Below are positions 23,697 through 33,529 of a stretch of DNA of 64,000 nucleotides, one piece after another. Location: assembly GCA_030998015.1 (NCBI GenBank), contig JARWMV010000045.1:50183-114182 (forward strand), read 5' to 3'. This stretch comes from Ceratorhiza oryzae-sativae (Eukaryota; Basidiomycota; Agaricomycetes; Cantharellales; Ceratobasidiaceae). Position 1 is the first letter of the stretch. Each line of letters opens with the position of its first letter. The notes under the pieces were generated by a model. The model made no database searches, was not told the origin of the DNA, and worked only from the letters and a program-made list of their open reading frames with translations. Made by a program: the position numbers and the translations under genes.

Positions 23697-25367
23697 CAAT
23701 CACCTTGAAAGTGTTTCAATATGTGTAGACTTGCAGATACAGGCACAAACTTGCCGAATGACCATCCCTGCTCCTAGTTGACCAACTCTATGGCCAGCCC
23801 ACTGATCAAACGTCCTTCTCGATATGCTGATCGAAAGCCGTATTGTGGTCAGGCTTGCTGAGACACATTGCAACCATTTTCGATAGTGTTGGGCAATCCA
23901 AACGCCCTCGAAGGTTCTCTGCTCGAGAGTGATGCACAGCTCACCCAGATCAGTGTACCCCGCCGAAAACAACCTCATCAATTGCCATGGGACAACAAGA
24001 CGCAGTGCCCTCAGAACTCTCAGTTGGGGCCCTAAATCGAAGAATGGAACAGAGCATGTATCAAACATATGAATGAGGTCACTGAACGTCATATTGAGCC
24101 TAGTTAATCGAATTTGTTGCAGATAGCGTGCAGCATGCCAAGAAGACCATAGTCCGATCAAGCGAGCCGACGAATCCGCATCTTCCAGGTATAAATACCT
24201 CAGAGTGGGTGCAGAATTAGCAGCCTGTAGTAGACGTCTGAACAGTCGCACCACATGAACTTGAAGATCTTCATGAGCAGAATCTTCAAGAGGCTTCCAG
24301 TGGAGGGATACTATACGTTGCGTGACATCAGGACAGCCGAGGATTGCTGTCGCAACTTCCGAGTTCACCCAATCTAGCAAAAGCTCCTGTAATCCCTGGA
24401 ACAGGGTGCCTCGGGTCTGGGGAAGTGACATCCAAGGTGCGGCATTGGTAGCGCACAGAACTCAGAGAGAGCTGATAGAAGAGACTTGCCCAACTGCAAG
24501 AATGACTTCTGCATCACAGCAAAAGTGGCTGTTAAGGGTTAACCATGTGAGTGGCCAGCCAGGCAGAGCGAAGGCTATGCGCAAAGCCAAATCCGTCTGG
24601 TCGTCATCCCATATTGCCCCAAGAGGCCGCTCAGATAGCCGTTCATCATCTGTGCTGTGGGCTTGAGAAAACTCTAAACGAAGCTCTTGTATTTCAGGAG
24701 CTCTATCAAGAAAAACCTGCAGGTCGGGTGCTACACCTGTGCAAAACAGAGATGCAATTCGAACCAAAGGGGAGAGGAAGAGGACAAAAAAGTGAGACAA
24801 GTCGACTGGTGTGGTTAGGGGATTGATGAATGTGTTGTAGTTGTATTGTGAGTCATTAAAGCGGCAGACATGTAGCTCCATCAGATTTGGCAACAGAGGA
24901 ACCCTGTTGCCATTCTGTCCAACCTGAATCATTTCTAGGTGATTATGTAATTCCACAGGGAGAATGCTGAGCTCAATGAATAGAGTACAAATATGTACCC
25001 CAAGCTCTTGAAGCTGGATCGTACAATCAATATTGATGAGAAGCAGCATCTACAGAGAAGGTCAACCTGTTAGTTGAATCTGATTATGCTGTATCATGGC
25101 CAGCACCTGTGCTTCCTGCGTTGAACGCCCTGGTTCGAGCCAACCTTCCCAGCAAAAACCGGGAGTAAGCAAAAGTTTGCCTGGTCGACCCTCAATGGTT
25201 ACATCCAGTAGGTGATGTACATGCTGAACCGCCCTCCAGACAAAGCGGCAAGCAATATTGTAGTACGCTCTCGATACAAGACACAGGGCCAGCTTGGTAG
25301 GTCGATGGTTCATGTAAGCGGCAATAATATCCCACATTTCGTAAGGCAGCATTAGATTTCGATTCAT
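23697..25367 (-). CDS. F-box-like protein with repeat-rich C-terminal half
   Basis: The N terminus MNRNLMLPYEMWDIIAAYM, with CLVSRAYYNIACR after it, matches the F-box-like pattern common in large families of Agaricomycetes, where the box docks on Skp1 of a ubiquitin ligase. A 57-bp intron (25,050-25,106; CAACTAAC branch point, CTGTAG acceptor) joins STQEAQ to MLLLINIDCTIQLQEL. The second exon runs to about 24,480 and a third from 24,431 to 23,697; the junction between them is unclear. The C-terminal part has leucine-rich-repeat character (TLRYLYLEDAD, LRVLRALRLVV). No internal stops are seen inside the exons. The start at 25,367 was chosen because it places the F-box directly at the N terminus. 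Confidence 0.7.
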
Positions 25368-25412
25368 ATCACAAAATGTTAGCAACATGGGCAATTGCGA
25401 TTATGATGGGTT

Positions 25413-26257
25413 GTGATATTGATTGCATCATGTGCTAACCTATGGCTTGCCTATTTGGTATCAAGGACCCAAATCCAAAAGACTCCTTCGCCCCGTCACT
25501 CGTGCGCAAATTTAGGCCTGCGGTGGATGCTAGGGGCCTCTTGCACATCACCTGTCAATGCGATGGAACACATACTTGCTATCCTTCCCATTCCGCTCCT
25601 GCTTCAGAGGTTTTCCGAAAGCACCGGAATATGCCTGCATGGCATTCCTTCAGCCTCGAAGGTAGCCAAACGGCTCCCTCGTTCTTGGGACACTCACTGC
25701 GGCGATGTGCCGTAACCTGCTGTATCAGCTGTCACACCCACCATAATCCAGCACCTGGCGTCGCTCTCCAATGCCAAAGCCGAGTACACAATCCCCTACA
25801 TCGCTGCCCCCTGGGAGTCCCCCCATCCCTGGGGATCTGGCTTTCGCATCGTACACCTGGCACCAACTGCTTTCCAATAAGAGAGAGAAGTGCATGTAAA
25901 AACCATCAGCGCTGTCATTGCTTTGTCAAGCAAGGCAACAGTTGTGGCATGCTTCACGGCTACGGAAAGACAGGGGCTAGCTTCGTTATTGACAGGCTTG
26001 GGAAGAAGATATCATCACTAAGAGTGGGTCTAGGCTCAAGAGCAGATGTCCTGGACGCAGAAATGCTAGATCTTGCTTTAGCAGGCCAAGAGGTTTGTGC
26101 CATGGCCCTTGATTCCAATTGGATTAACTCAAGCTCAAGTGTCCCGAACCTAATGCAGTTCAGCAGATACAAAATACTCGATTGTAGGGTGCAGAATGAC
26201 AGACAAATCACTGGAGTTCATATAGCATGTATAGGTATTGGTGGAACATCGGAATAA
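25413..26257 (+). pseudogene. LINE relic: end of reverse transcriptase and RNase H
   Basis: One frame reads LPIPLLLQRFSESTGICLHG, typical of the region after reverse transcriptase in basidiomycete non-LTR elements. A second frame reads GYGKTGASFVIDRLGKK with LGSRADVLDAEMLDLALA, an RNase H core with its Asp and Glu positions. The two are separated by frame changes, and neither the upstream reverse transcriptase nor a poly(A) tail is seen, so this is an internal fragment of a dead element. It lies head to head with the F-box-like gene. Confidence 0.6.
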
Positions 26258-26646
26258 GCAAGTCAAACAATCAATTAACTCAAATTCAGGCTTTGATAAC
26301 GTTGAGGAGTTACATAAAGAAAGTCTCGATAATCAAACAAGAAAGAACATCATATTGCTTACTTGCACGGCCACTGATCAATTTATTTGACCTCTTCAAC
26401 TTGATGCATTGAAGTTCCGATTGCAGAGTTGGTACACATGGAGCTTCACAAAATTTTACGTTGGGAAGTCCTAGCCAATCATACGGCTGTTCAGGATTAG
26501 CATAAGGTCTTGTGCCCTATGTTGAAATATGTACTTAGCTGTTTCAGTTGTCTGACCTTTCTCTTCGATTTTTCCGAACCTCTCTTTTCCACTATATTCT
26601 ATCCAACATCCCCCCCCCTCCCCCACTCCCAACGAAAAGAAAGCAC
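26258..26646. other. No gene recognised
   Basis: This upstream region of the dioxygenase-like gene contains a C-rich tract near 26,610-26,628. I see no other feature. Confidence 0.3.
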
Positions 26647-28664
26647 ATGCAGCCAATAAAACATAGCTCCCCAACTGCTGCAAGGAAGCCCAGTCTAGCA
26701 ATGCCCATGATCGACAAGAGCAGCTTTCTTGGGGTAAACATAGATGGAGATGGCTCCACTCCGAGTGTCAGGCATGTTCCTCCTCCTCCCAGATCCTCCT
26801 ACAAAAGTGCCAGAAAGTTATCTTGTGAGACCAAGTGCAAAGCCTTGTATGATATGGAGCGAAAAGCATGGAATTTTGTCAAAGCTGCTCTGGCTAATAA
26901 ACATATGGGTGTTTCTTCACATGTGAGAATGTCTACTGACCACCAAGGTGCCCATATTTCTAGTTACCATTCCGCTCCACATGAATGATCTTGTAGGCCT
27001 ACAAGAAAAAGGGAAAATTCTGCTGTTGGGAATGAAGTCTCTGAAGTGTCTAGATGGAAAAAGATATCAGCTTCTTGCTGCAAACGGTCCAGCTGTAGTT
27101 GTGGACTTGGAGGATGTTCCAATACTATGGTACTTTCCAAGTCTCATTGGAAAAGGTTTACATGTGAGTAAGTAGCTTCTGTAATTTCTGTGAGCTCTAT
27201 CTTTTGGCTCCTGCCTCAGGGGGAAATGCTGCAGAGAGTGGCAGATATGGCTCGATGTTACAGACCGCCACCTGACACCCATGTCAAGGATTGACAAGCT
27301 GATTGCACCACCACGTTTTCCAACATACCACAGAGTCCTTCAAGCCGTCGAATGACCCAAAGCAAGAGCAGCTGGCAGTCTACCACAAGAGAGGAAGAAA
27401 TCCATCAGGTCTCAGCTGACAGACAAACCAACGATGAGCAGGGTACAGAAAGTGGGCAATCATTGCCCACTGTTTCAGCAGAGCAAAGTGATGGCCTTGC
27501 CAACAGGGCGCTCCTCCCACAACGATACATGGAGAGCAATGGTGATATACGGTGGGGTAGATCGGATGTGGAACAGGAGCTGCTAAGGCCACAGGGATCG
27601 ATTATCAACAACAATAATGTCAATTTTTTAGGAGAACTCAAGCCATTCGCATACTACTTTAGCCCAGGTTGGTTCCAGACAGGGATGGAAAATGTACAAT
27701 GAATTTGGCAATCAAACGAAATCCTTGCGTCCTGACTATGACCTAGATACTGCCCATAAAGATGTCTGCACACTTCCGGCATTTGTTGATGCCGGGGTGC
27801 TCCCCTCAGACGATCAAATTTTTGGAGTCAAAGCGATTGTTTGATCGTCAATTGAGCTATCTGATTGACATTATCAACCCCTCGTTGAGCGGAAATATGT
27901 GGGAAGTCAGAGCTTGTATGTCAGCTGTTGTGGGGCTGACAAGTACAGTTCTACAGAACAGTTGGAGCAGCCCGTTTCCTTGCCTTGGCATTGCAGTCAA
28001 CTGTACTAGTAGTCTACATTGTGACATGAAGTGTTTCAGAGGTGGTATGGACATGATTGGCATACTAGGGACATTCACAAAAGGGGGAGGGTTGAATCTG
28101 CCCGATATCAGCCTGGATGTCGAATGGGTACCGGGTTGTGTGGGCGTGTTCGACGGCTATGATTTGAAGCATCAAGTAAGACCATGGAGTGGAGGTACGT
28201 GAGTGGCTCTCATTGGCTTTTGCCAAAAGTCCACATGGACTGGACTAGGATTATCCCCTCATATCGTTCACCCCACCATATCAGAGGTGGCTATTCTTCT
28301 TCAGAACGCCAAGGCCAATTGTAGTTTCGCAGGACAACAGCTGATGGAGCTTCAACAAAAGGCGCATGCCAAAGATCAAGATCGAAGAGACAAATCTAGG
28401 TCAGAGAGGCTACAGAAGGGACTATTACCATTTCAAGGAGGGACAGGAAAGGTTGAACACTCGGAGGCTCAGCCCAATGTTTCATCAAAAAGGCCAAGAG
28501 TTCAATGGCAAATGGTACACAGGCATTGCGAGGATGACAGTAGTGATCCAAGTACCAAACAAATGTGGCAACGACCATTTGCAGGATGTATTCACGAAAC
28601 AATCAATTGTAGCAGGTTACGTATTGTGTTCGATATCTGTAAGCAGGATGTAGTGTGCATTTAG
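26647..28664 (+). pseudogene. TET/JBP-like 2OG-Fe(II) dioxygenase, broken or multi-exon
   Basis: TET/JBP enzymes oxidise methylated or modified bases in DNA. The diagnostic part is the frame 27,762-28,202, which has SLHCDMKC (the His-x-Asp iron ligands), GGGLNLPDISLDVEWVPGCV (the central strand region) and DLKHQVRPWSGG (the distal His). The 28,203 frame resumes with FCQKSTWTGLGL, as in basidiomycete homologues. Upstream frames 26,647-26,988 (Lys- and Ser-rich start) and 26,948-27,175 carry weaker similarity, and a Ser/Gln-rich insert lies at 27,352-27,702. Several frame changes remain unexplained by introns I can place, so the copy may be inactive. In basidiomycetes this family is expanded and often associated with KDZ transposons; I see no KDZ transposase here. 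Confidence 0.6.
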
Positions 28665-28670
28665 AGCTAG

Positions 28671-29130
28671 CCTTTCGTTCTAAGATAGGATTTCTTCATG
28701 AGTACTTATTACACAAAGCGTCATATTCATCAGTAGGTACAGTCAAAACTAGCCGCTGCAGGGCTTCATGATCATTAGGTTCTTCAGATTCGTTAGGCTG
28801 CAGGAAATCTGAAGAAGCACAGCGGGATTTGACAGATCAATGGACCCGCAACTGCTGGTTACATCAGTGCCGGTTAGACTTCCTCTTTTGTGCTCTACCA
28901 ACAAAGTCTAGAATTTATTTCTTGGTTTTTGCTATGCCTCGCACTTTCACTAGATGTCAAGAGAAATTCAACAAACTTGCCACTTTGATGCTGGTCTGAG
29001 AGTTTCCGTATCTGGTTGAAGCTGACGAAGATCAACTGGATGATTAGGAGGAACTGGATAGCAAGTATGAGGAAGATCTGGGTTACGGGGAAGAAGAACA
29101 AATGCCTCTCAGCTTGGCAACTTAGAGATA
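28671..29130. other. No gene recognised
   Basis: Only short unsupported open frames are present in this gap between the dioxygenase relic and the PIF/Harbinger relic. Confidence 0.3.
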
Positions 29131-29149
29131 GTTAATGCTCGCTACTGGG

Positions 29150-29544
29150 CTCTTCAAACTTGAATTCCACACTCTGGTAGTCTACACACACTCTGGGAAT
29201 ATGCTCGGACTCCTGAGCACCACTACCTGTTCATCAAGCTTGTCCGTGTCACCCCAGCGACTTTTGGGAGGATACTTGCCGAGATGCAAGAGAGTGGCGA
29301 GTTCTCTAACGGTTCAAATCATGCACAAGTACTGGTGGAGGACCTAATTGCTGTTGTGCTTTTTCACCTTGGGTGGTTTGGGAACGGCACAAGTACAGAT
29401 GGTGTAGCGTTCCTTGCTGGTCTTGGGCATGGAAAGAGTATCCTCTACACACAACATGTTATCAGTGAGTTGGGTGAGGTGGAGGGAGCGGCCCAGCAGA
29501 CTGAACTGGTTGAGGCCTATCATCGCTTCTGGAATGGTGAATGA
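29150..29544 (+). pseudogene. PIF/Harbinger-type transposase relic, N-terminal part
   Basis: The frame contains KLVRVTPATFGRILAEMQ and VLFHLGWFGNGTSTDGVA, matching the helical N-terminal region that precedes the DDE core in PIF/Harbinger transposases of Agaricomycetes. The frame ends after WNGE and no DDE catalytic residues follow, so only a fragment remains. It stands alone without visible terminal inverted repeats. Confidence 0.5.
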
Positions 29545-29639
29545 TGCACTTCAAAAATGGTTTTATTTCATGATAGTACAGAGTTCAGATAAAATACTTG
29601 AAGCAAAACACAAATAGTATAAACTAAAGTAGTGAAGAC

Positions 29640-31057
29640 AAACCAGCGCACAAATAAAAAGGATTCTGCCCTTGTTGGCTCCATCCCCTTTCTTTAGTAC
29701 ACCCTTAACACATTCTTGGGCCCCCTTCCTAGTTTGTTCGCCTTTTGCTCCTGTGGGTTGATTTTCTTTCCCTTTCCGTTGACCAGGGGACCGGGGCTTG
29801 GCGAGGGTGGAAGGATCTCGATATATGATTGGTGTTGATTGGGGCTAGGGTCGGTTTTGACTTAGGAGGGACACTTGGCCCAGGTTCTTCAATGTACCAA
29901 GTGGGCGAGTGGTGGAATGGTGGGGGTAGGGGCTTGAGGGATGAACTACGCGACCGTTGTTGATGTAAAACAGTGCGAGGGCCATTTGGACTGGTTCCAG
30001 TAGTCGTAGCAATGGCTGTTTGGTTTGGACAACCATAGAAGAGCTCATAGAGATGAGGGAAGAGGGGGAAATATTTTATGATCTGGGCTTCAAATTAAAT
30101 TAGATATAAATCAAGTGTCACAAAATTTACAAGAATACTTACACCAAAGGTTCTTAACCTTGACCGTATTATTCTTACTGGGTCCAGTATTTGGGACGTA
30201 CTCATCATGCTCAAGTTCACAAAGCACCTCATGATTTGCATCATCACCTCAGCAAAATTATCCATGGATAATTGCATGTTATAAGATGTAATTTGAGTGT
30301 ATTAACAAGAGGGGCTTTGTAATGGTGTAATTGGTGTAATCACAATGATATTAGCTCATGTGGACTGGAAGCAAACTCACTGAGTTAACTGCATTCCAAC
30401 ATTTGTGCAAGCTTATTTCGGGTTGACTTTGAACTTGTTGGGATCACTTTGCTTGCAAACCTCTCTAATGGGGTCTTCTTGGTAATCCCAGCAGTTTTAT
30501 TTTGTACACAGGTGAGTTCAATGCGCATTGATTCAGGTGTTAGCAATTGCTCACATCGTCCGAGGACCGTTTCCCAAGCAAAACAATATGCATCTTGTCA
30601 TCCTCAATTACTGAAAGCAGCTTTTCCTGAAGCTTGTAGGACCACTTGATTGTGGACAGATGCATGCCATTACTGGGAGGAGCATCGCCAGTGGGTGTGT
30701 TGTTGTGGGCGGATGTGTTTTGAACAGCAGCACCAGCAGCCATAGCATCTGCACAATTAACACAATGCTTGCGAGCAACTTCTGTTGTGTTTGAGTTTGC
30801 TGTATAGCGCCTTTCAGCATATGGATTAAGGAATGGACAACTTGAGGAGGGTTGTGGTGGGTGGAGGATGTGTCGTGTTCATTTATCTTGCTGCGTTCTT
30901 GACAAACAAACCATGAGTTTGGACAATCCTCTGTTTGGACTTCCTTAGAGAAGAGTTGAATTGGACACAGGAGCAAATTTCCATTCAGCATCTGTGCTAC
31001 ATCTGACGTATGTTGTATCTGCAAGATGTAAGTGTTCTCGCTCACATCTGGGGCCAA
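29640..31057 (-). CDS. Hypothetical multi-exon gene
   Basis: Minus-strand coding-like segments run from 31,057 (MAPDVSENTYILQIQHTS) through a segment near 30,650 (YKLQEKLLSVIEDDKMHIVL) and one near 30,240-30,150. An intron with a GTAAGT donor at about 30,143 leads to the last exon (KYFPPLPHLYELFYGCPN), which ends in a Pro/Ser-rich tail near 29,731. I recognise no domain. Several joins are uncertain, so it could equally be a relic. Confidence 0.35.
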
Positions 31058-31406
31058 TTTTGACAGGGGCTAGTCATCGAAATCTTATACAGGGTAATGG
31101 ACAATCCAATATTGTTATGCCACTCTAGCTTGATTTTAGGTGTGTCCTCTATTGTTGATAGTGGTGGACTCACTTGGGCTTCTCAGGGGGATGTATAATG
31201 CCAGCTGTCAAGGTTGTAAGGCATTCAGTTGTGAACAGCTTCAGCGAACTAAATTACTGAATCGTATATCTGAATGAAGAATTTGCGAGCTCTGAGACAT
31301 GTTTGCAACGTAGCAGGTGTCAGAGAACATGTAATATCCTTGTGCGTGAATAACATAACCATATTTGTATATTGCATCAAAAATATGTTTCAACACAAGT
31401 CGAAGA
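31058..31406. other. No gene recognised
   Basis: This is the flank of the copia insertion; its last five bases GAAGA are the target duplication. Nothing else is visible. Confidence 0.4.
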
Positions 31407-31708
31407 TGTAGAAATCATATTTGTACATACATGAATATTATACATATAGTTAGTGCTAGAACAATCGTATGCGTGAATGCACCGGAAAGCCATGGAACAA
31501 GGACGCGCATGCGTTCTATACCATTCTACACTATTCGCGCATACAGGCTCTATCGTGTATAAAAGGGGCGCCTTCGGCCTTGTAGCTAGTCACCCATTGA
31601 ATATATACTTTTCACCAGTAAATCACACACACGCCTTCGGCGTTGTCTTAAGCACACTGCGCACCGAGTACATATATTGTATTCGTGGTTATATACATAG
31701 TTTCTATA
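31407..31708 (+). repeat. 5' LTR of the copia element
   Basis: This 302-bp LTR pairs with 36,816-37,117. I count eight differences, all transitions at CpG sites. A TATA box (TGTATAAAAGG) lies at about 31,555-31,565. Confidence 0.95.
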
Positions 31709-31720
31709 GGTTATGAGCCC
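31709..31720 (+). promoter_or_regulatory. Copia primer-binding site, initiator tRNA-Met anticodon arm
   Basis: Immediately after the LTR, GGTTATGAGCCC is the exact complement of GGGCTCATAACC, the anticodon-loop region of fungal initiator tRNA-Met. Drosophila copia uses the same internal region of tRNA-iMet as a half-tRNA primer. The complementarity may continue into the next bases CGAGCTC, depending on the host tRNA. Confidence 0.75.
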
Positions 31721-31872
31721 CGAGCTCATCGCTTAAGACCAGAAGTACACCGCGTGATCACCCCAGAGCGAAGCACATAGGCCCCGCAACGACAGAGACA
31801 TCATACAGTGACCTCAGAGCCCAGAATGAATGAGTAAGACTCACCGTGTGATAGTAAGAGCTTGACACCGAC

Positions 31873-33510
31873 ATGTCCGACATGAACACAAGCTCCGGCA
31901 CATCCGTTTATCGGATTACTCCACTGCATGGCACGGAGAACTTTAGCACATGGCGCATACAGATGGAAGATATCCTCACCAACCTAGGCCTATTCGAATA
32001 CGTGAACGGAACGAACCCGTTTCCCCCATACAACGTCAACAAGGTTCCAGACCCGAAAGCAGTAGGTTCAGATGGAAAGCCCAACCCCAACAGAACGAAA
32101 GACGAAGTCAGCACAACAATGAATAAGAACCAGGAGAAATGGATCAAGGAAGATCGGAAGGCACTCTCACAGATAAGATTACGTGTAGATGCTCACGCAC
32201 TAACGCATATACAGAGCTGCAACTATAGTAGAGAAGCATGGAGTCTACTAACAAACACTTTCCAGGTACAGGGAACCATAGGCTTAATCGACTTACGTAG
32301 AAAGTTCTTCAGTCATCACATGACTGACGGAGAAGACGTCGAAGAACATATGCGCAAAATGCGCGATTGGTTTCAACAAATCAACATTATATCGCCCGAT
32401 GCGATAACTGAAGTCGATTGGATCACAACATTAGTAGCTAGTTTGCCCGATTCATGGGATTCATTCACACAATCTGTAGATTTTAACTTCGATCTTAAGA
32501 ATATAAACCTACTTAGTGCGAAGGTAGCTAACCTTCGATCCCGCATTTTAGCCGAAGCACACAGAAGAAACACTCGAAGCGATAACGGTAAGACCTTCTA
32601 TAGTAATAACAGACCCAATTTTAGCAGTAGCACTCGGAGTTTCAACCCAACAAAGAACCCCTCACGCACTCCAGACAAATCGCAAACGAAGTGCAACAAT
32701 TGCGGAAGAACAGGACATTGGGCAAAGGAATGTCGTCAGCCTGGCGGAGGCGCATACAAGCAGGGAAACAACAAACCACAGTTCAGGAACCCTGGCAAGA
32801 ACTCATTCAACCGGTTCATGAGTCCAAACAATAAGCGTAACAATGCACGCGCTCACGCTGCGATCGACACAGAAGAAGCCCCTATTCAGCGAAATGACAG
32901 CTTCTCCTTCTCGGCCTTCGATGACGAAATCGGATTTTGGAGCCGGCCCGGTAACCAATGGATTGCCGATAGCGGCACAACCACCCATATCGCACGTGAC
33001 CGATCACTCTTCGAGGATTATCGAAATGCACAAGGTACAGTCACAGGAGTTAGTGGCAAGAATACAATCATAGGAAGAGGTAACATTACCCTTCGCTGTA
33101 AGAACCCGGCGACAAATGAGTATAAAACAATAACCTTGAAAGATGTCGCACACGTACCTTCATGTCCTACTAATCTAATCAGCTTATCTCTAGTTACCGA
33201 TCATGGATTAGGCATTCGGATGAATGCGAAGAACTTACAAATCTTATCCCCGGATGGAAATACCATCGCGGTAGGCGAGAAATCCACAGATCGAAGCAAG
33301 GGGAACCTCTGGCAGTTATTGTGCGATGCCGTGTACCCATCTAAGCGCATACAGTCGGATACCAAGAATAACCAAACTGAGACAGTACTCACCAAGGTAA
33401 GCGGACGTACTTGGTACGATTGGCACAGGATTTTGGGCCATATCGGCGCCCAAGCACTCCAGAAAATACAGACAATGGGAGCGATAACAGGCATGGAAAT
33501 CAGAAGGTAA
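31873..33510 (+). CDS. Copia gag, zinc knuckle, protease and start of integrase
   Basis: The ATG at 31,873 opens 545 codons starting MSDMNTSSGTSVYRITPLHG. The N-terminal 240 residues are a copia-type gag (EKWIKEDRKALSQIRL, RKFFSHHMTDGEDVEEHM). A CCHC knuckle (CNNCGRTGHWAKEC) lies near residue 273. The aspartic protease site WIADSGTTTHIA is near residue 364. The integrase zinc region begins near residue 516 (WHRILGHIGAQ), but the frame changes at about 33,490, before the paired Cys (CESCIQAK) that completes it. Confidence 0.9.
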   Translation: MSDMNTSSGTSVYRITPLHGTENFSTWRIQMEDILTNLGLFEYVNGTNPFPPYNVNKVPDPKAVGSDGKPNPNRTKDEVSTTMNKNQEKWIKEDRKALSQIRLRVDAHALTHIQSCNYSREAWSLLTNTFQVQGTIGLIDLRRKFFSHHMTDGEDVEEHMRKMRDWFQQINIISPDAITEVDWITTLVASLPDSWDSFTQSVDFNFDLKNINLLSAKVANLRSRILAEAHRRNTRSDNGKTFYSNNRPNFSSSTRSFNPTKNPSRTPDKSQTKCNNCGRTGHWAKECRQPGGGAYKQGNNKPQFRNPGKNSFNRFMSPNNKRNNARAHAAIDTEEAPIQRNDSFSFSAFDDEIGFWSRPGNQWIADSGTTTHIARDRSLFEDYRNAQGTVTGVSGKNTIIGRGNITLRCKNPATNEYKTITLKDVAHVPSCPTNLISLSLVTDHGLGIRMNAKNLQILSPDGNTIAVGEKSTDRSKGNLWQLLCDAVYPSKRIQSDTKNNQTETVLTKVSGRTWYDWHRILGHIGAQALQKIQTMGAITGMEIRR

Positions 33511-33529
33511 AGAAGGTTTAGACTTCCAG

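Noticed and set aside
25442..26257. A 271-codon host gene
   Set aside because: Its last third is a LINE RNase H and a neighbouring frame carries the matching upstream element sequence, so it is a frame-shifted transposon relic.
27352..28202. A KDZ transposase accompanying the TET/JBP-like gene
   Set aside because: No KDZ core or terminal inverted repeats could be recognised; the neighbouring frames belong to the dioxygenase or are uninformative.
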